NCBI GenBank assembly: GCA_017540645.1
Contig: JAFYAQ010000014.1
Span: 28,437 to 92,436, forward strand
Reading direction: 5' to 3'
Source of the DNA: Oscillospiraceae bacterium
GTDB lineage: Bacteria; Bacillota; Clostridia; Oscillospirales; Oscillospiraceae
Length of the DNA stretch: 64,000 nucleotides
Part shown: positions 61,559 to 64,000 of the stretch, one piece after another
How the letters are laid out: every line of letters starts with the position of its first letter
How positions within the stretch are numbered: position 1 is the first letter of the stretch
The notes under the pieces: model-generated
The model's input: only the letters and a program-made list of their open reading frames with translations
Told to the model about the DNA's origin: nothing
The model's database searches: none
Made by a program: the position numbers and the translations under genes

Positions 61559-62076
61559 GCAATCCCATCGTGACCATCGAGATGGAGGACGGCGGCATCA
61601 TCAAGCTGGAGCTTTACCCCGACGTCGCCCCCCAGAGCGTACGGAATTTCATCAGCCTGGTGCAGAAGGGCTTTTACGACGGCCTGATCTTCCACCGGGT
61701 GATCCCCGGCTTCATGATCCAGGGCGGCGACCCCCAGGGCACCGGCATGGGCGGCCCCGGCTACTGCATCTACGGCGAGTTCCGGCAGAACGGCTTTGAC
61801 AACCGCCTCAAGCACAAGCGCGGCGTGCTGAGCATGGCCCGGGCCATGGCCCCCAACTCCGCCGGCAGCCAGTTCTTCATCATGCATGACGACGCCCCCC
61901 ACCTGGACGGCGGCTACGCCGCTTTCGGCAAGGTCACGGAGGGCATGGACGTGGTGGACGCCATCGCCGCGGCGGATACGGACTACAACGACCGGCCCCG
62001 GAAAGAGCAGAAGATGAAAAAAGTCAGCGTGGACACCTTCGGCGTGGAATACCCCGAGCCGAAAAAGTATAAATAA
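61555..62076 (+). CDS. cytoplasmic cyclophilin-type prolyl isomerase
   Basis: A 173-residue cyclophilin without signal peptide. [57 protein letters not shown] and [19 protein letters not shown] match the family. Start and smpB stop overlap as ATGA, so it is co-translated with smpB. Confidence 0.95.
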   Translation: MSNPIVTIEMEDGGIIKLELYPDVAPQSVRNFISLVQKGFYDGLIFHRVIPGFMIQGGDPQGTGMGGPGYCIYGEFRQNGFDNRLKHKRGVLSMARAMAPNSAGSQFFIMHDDAPHLDGGYAAFGKVTEGMDVVDAIAAADTDYNDRPRKEQKMKKVSVDTFGVEYPEPKKYK

Positions 62077-62085
62077 TCTAAGGCA

Positions 62086-62213
62086 CCCTCCCCTTCTTTG
62101 TTCCAAAGAAGGGGGCCTCAAGGGGGAACATGGTTCCTCTATAAGGTGAGATCCTCTCCCCTACTTTGTTCCAAAAAGAAGGGGTACTCAAGGGGGAACA
62201 TGGTTCCCCCTTG
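62086..62213. repeat. tandem pair of hairpin-rich repeats
   Basis: Two copies of about 52-55 bp, 62086-62137 and 62153-62207. Each holds a stem CCCCTTCTTTG/CAAAGAAGGGG or its variant, followed by CTCAAGGGGGAACATGGTTCC. In the second copy GGGGGAAC and GTTCCCCC also pair. They lie between the cyclophilin gene and tmRNA and may serve as a terminator or as a dispersed repeat. Confidence 0.7.
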
Positions 62214-62270
62214 AAGTTGCCCCGCCGCAGGCGGCTTTCGCATTTTCCGCAGAAAATACGGGCAACTCAT

Positions 62271-62629
62271 GGGGGCGTAACGGTTTCGACGGGGATGTAG
62301 AGATCGGAATAGCGGGCGGATGCGCCTACCATCCTTAAAATGGGCACTTATAAATTAAAGAACAACGATAACGCTGTTCTGGCCGCGGCTTAAGCCGTGA
62401 CCCGTCCCCTCCGGGAGTGCCTCGGCCCGGATGCGGGGCGTCGATGAGAGGCGGACGTGCGTGCGCAAAGCTTTGAGCGCACCATGCATCATGAAGCTAC
62501 CTGACCCTCCGGTTTGACGGTTGACCGGAGGCAAGGGGAATCGGGGCAACCCAAAACAAGCGTCTGCGCCCGGAGAAGTTCCCTTTGAAGCGTTTTCGGA
62601 CAGGGGTTCAACTCCCCTCGCCTCCACCA
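62271..62629 (+). ncRNA. ssrA: tmRNA
   Basis: A 359-base tmRNA. The 5' end GGGGGCGTAACGGTTTCGAC pairs with the 3' end CGCCTCC before ACCA, and the T arm reads GGGGTTCAACTCCCC. The tag frame ends AAC-GAT-AAC-GCT-GTT-CTG-GCC-GCG-GCT-TAA, so the tag ends NDNAVLAAA. It lies near smpB. Confidence 0.97.
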
Positions 62630-62670
62630 AATACAAAAAGCCCTGCCAATCGGCAGGGTTTTTTGTATTT
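62629..62670 (+). terminator. tmRNA terminator
   Basis: AAATACAAAAAGCCCTGCC pairs with GGCAGGGTTTTTTGTATTT around AATC. Confidence 0.92.
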
Positions 62671-62678
62671 GAAAAGAT

Positions 62679-62782
62679 GGGGAGTTGAACGGGAGCGGGA
62701 GTGAATGGGCTGCCGGGGGCAGCCCAGAGCCGCGACCCGGCCTGCCCCGCAGGGCAGGTCAACTCCCCTCGCCTCCACCAAA
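62679..62782. repeat. duplicated tmRNA 3' end (att-like scar)
   Basis: Bases 62759-62782 repeat 24 bp of the tmRNA 3' end (62608-62631) exactly. GGGGAGTTGA at 62679-62688 is the inverted copy, and two stems lie between (GGGCTGCC/GGCAGCCC and CCTGCCC/GGGCAGG). The tmRNA 3' end is a known integration target for tyrosine-recombinase elements, so this looks like an attL/attR relic. No integrase was found. Confidence 0.65.
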
Positions 62783-62917
62783 GCAAGATAATCCGAACCA
62801 CATCTTCTCAATCGGAGATGGGTTCGGATTTTGCTTTATCATCGATGATTTCCAATTCAGCCGCAAACTTGGTAAGCGCAAGCTAAAATAAAAATATATA
62901 ATACGGAGGAAATCATC

Positions 62918-63164
62918 ATGAAGAAATTGTTTTTCTTGTAAGTTCAACATCGACACTGCCCGTGTGGAATTGAAGTATTCCGACGGCTCCATGCTGGCCA
63001 TCGACTGCGATGGCGTTGAGGACGAGTACGCTAAAACCATCCGCCAGCGCTCGGCGCTCGACTACCTGGTCTACAACGTCCCACTGGAATACGCAGAGTT
63101 AGTTCTGTGCGGGGATGTGGAGGGGTATTTGAAGATCGCATCGGAACTAGATCATAACGAGTGA
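62918..63164 (+). pseudogene. DUF6061-like small gene broken by a one-base frameshift
   Basis: The ATG at 62918 follows GGAGG, with TATAAT at 62897-62902. Its frame stops after seven codons at 62939-62941. A different frame is open from there and encodes FNIDTARVELKYSDGSMLAI onward to 63164. Removing one T from the five-T run at 62930-62934 fuses both parts into MKKLFSCKFNIDTARVELKY and so on, about 81 residues, which matches a small family of Clostridia (DUF6061-like). It is either a real frameshift or a sequencing error in a homopolymer. Confidence 0.7.
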
Positions 63165-63265
63165 AGGCTTATAAAGAATTCTCGCTGACTTCTTTCCATA
63201 AAAGAAATCAGCGAGAATGATTCATTAATGATCACAGTAAAGATTCGTCTAATACTTTTGTGCGT

Positions 63266-63442
63266 TTACTTTGACGCTGGGGTAGGCTTACTGATGGGCC
63301 TCCTCTTAATTTTATAGAAGCCATCCCGATCGGCATCTTCTAGATATTCGTAAATCCAGCCTTTTTCCTTAAATGCATCTAATAATTCTTCATTGTTTGC
63401 GGTGATCGGAAAATTGGGCTTGCTACTTATGTCTTTCTCCAT
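63266..63442 (-). CDS. small hypothetical protein
   Basis: A 58-residue protein from the ATG at 63442 (GAGGAGG upstream). It reads like a short alpha/beta domain (NNEELLDAFKEKGWIYEYLE then DADRDGFYKIKRRP). No family is recognised. Confidence 0.55.
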   Translation of the reverse strand: MEKDISSKPNFPITANNEELLDAFKEKGWIYEYLEDADRDGFYKIKRRPISKPTPASK

Positions 63443-63537
63443 GGAAGACCTCCTCATTCTTGTTGGTGTTGGTCGGCAAACCTTTCACCTACTCTAATGG
63501 GGAGCTTTCTTTTTGTCCATTGCTAAAGCACTTTTTC

Positions 63538-63556
63538 CCACTGGCATAGCCAGTGG
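63538..63556 (-). terminator. candidate terminator of the right-edge kinase gene
   Basis: CCACTGGC pairs with GCCAGTGG around TAT on the minus strand, followed by GAAAAAGTGC. No real T tract, so weak. Confidence 0.45.
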
Positions 63557-63591
63557 TTGTCTTCCAAAACGAAGGTGCTGTTTCTTCCATG

Positions 63592-64000
63592 CTATCCTCT
63601 TACAAAAGAACTGAGCTTGTGCGCCAGTTCCTTTGTAGAATCGTACAGCGCGTCGTAGACTGCCTGATATTGCTCATACGCCGCGTGCGCTTTCGGATCG
63701 GGCGCGTAAGTTCTGCCGGCGCGGACATAGCGCGTCAGCGCGGCATAGTTCTCAAAGCCCGGAAAAGAGACGCCCAGCGCCGCCATCAGCGCGTCTCCGT
63801 AGCAGGCGCCGACCGTCACCTGCGGCGTTGAGATCTCCTTGCCGAGAATGTCGGCGATGATCTGCATCCAAATCGGATTCTGCGCGCCGCCGCCAACGGC
63901 GATGATTCGTTCGATGCGCGCCTCGGGATGGGATTCCATGATACGGATCTGCTGGTTGACTGAGAAGCCGACCGCCTCCAGCGCGCTGCGGTAGAGATGC
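63592..64000 (-). CDS. FGGY-family carbohydrate kinase, C-terminal part
   Basis: The gene runs off the right edge, so only about 135 C-terminal residues are seen. IERIIAVGGGAQNPIWMQIIAD is the second FGGY signature, preceded by HLYRSALEAVGFSVNQQIRI and followed by GACYGDALMAALG. The pattern fits xylulokinase-like members. A second full FGGY kinase in the window is at 44766-46310. Confidence 0.88.
   Translation of the reverse strand, partial: HLYRSALEAVGFSVNQQIRIMESHPEARIERIIAVGGGAQNPIWMQIIADILGKEISTPQVTVGACYGDALMAALGVSFPGFENYAALTRYVRAGRTYAPDPKAHAAYEQYQAVYDALYDSTKELAHKLSSFVRG

Noticed and set aside
62355..62801. Minus-strand open frame across tmRNA.
   Set aside because: It overlaps a clear tmRNA and includes its inverted 3' end; no homology or ribosome site.

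Overview
This is a GC-rich chromosomal window that looks like a gut-type Clostridia of the Oscillospirales. That placement is an inference from gene content (PPi-type phosphofructokinase, Firmicutes-style rlmH next to a WalJ-like hydrolase, TRAP carboxylate uptake, ferredoxin-tailed aldo/keto reductase, OhrR-type regulator), strong Shine-Dalgarno sites and several TTG/GTG starts. No 16S gene is present to confirm it.

Layout. 1-534 is the start of a DUF262 gene that runs off the left edge. 758-3552 is a two-gene operon for a membrane-anchored Hsp70-like ATPase and a membrane partner. 3753-7792 holds a PlsC-like acyltransferase with a zinc ribbon, a NifX-FKBP fusion with a His/Cys linker, and a minus-strand run of small enzymes driven by a good sigma-A promoter. 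7954-13248 is an accessory block of zinc-ribbon, HTH-like and DUF4230 membrane proteins. Its left part contains a segmental duplication of about 145 bp and its right part is visibly AT-rich. A toxin-antitoxin pair, tRNA-Thr and tRNA-Asp follow.

14577-30159 is the most interesting part. After an aldo/keto reductase comes what looks like one catabolic regulon: an HMG-CoA-lyase-family enzyme, a LysR regulator, a CoA-acylating aldehyde dehydrogenase, a xylose-isomerase-like TIM barrel, a ThDP enzyme, a shikimate-dehydrogenase homologue and a complete TRAP transporter. An aconitase-family hydratase and an NADP-isocitrate dehydrogenase with their own promoter follow. The enzyme set parallels inositol breakdown (dehydrogenase, IolE-like TIM barrel, IolD-like ThDP ring hydrolase, CoA-linked aldehyde dehydrogenase) but uses a shikimate-dehydrogenase fold for the first oxidation. 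I propose an anaerobic route for an imported alicyclic or hydroxylated carboxylic acid. The substrate is not shown by the sequence.

30181-44760 is mostly housekeeping: zinc-type CDF exporter, threonine synthase, a metal-exporter-like permease, GtrA, galactokinase, Lgt-like protein, MntP, phosphofructokinase, GH13 glucosidase, an operon of TPR, DUF4037 and DUF2804 proteins, and an M29 aminopeptidase. 44766-50174 holds an FGGY kinase and overlapping ppk1/PPK2 polyphosphate genes. 51850-54053 is a peroxide/manganese unit (glutathione peroxidase, OhrR-like MarR repressor, MntE-type CDF) with a repressor-like operator on the promoter. 54090-60664 carries prolyl isomerase, phosphoglucomutase, rlmH, a WalJ-like hydrolase, murA and a Nudix gene. 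61088-62629 is smpB, a cyclophilin and tmRNA. The tmRNA 3' end is duplicated 150 bp downstream, which suggests an integration scar. The right edge has a frameshifted DUF6061-like gene and the C-terminal part of another FGGY kinase.
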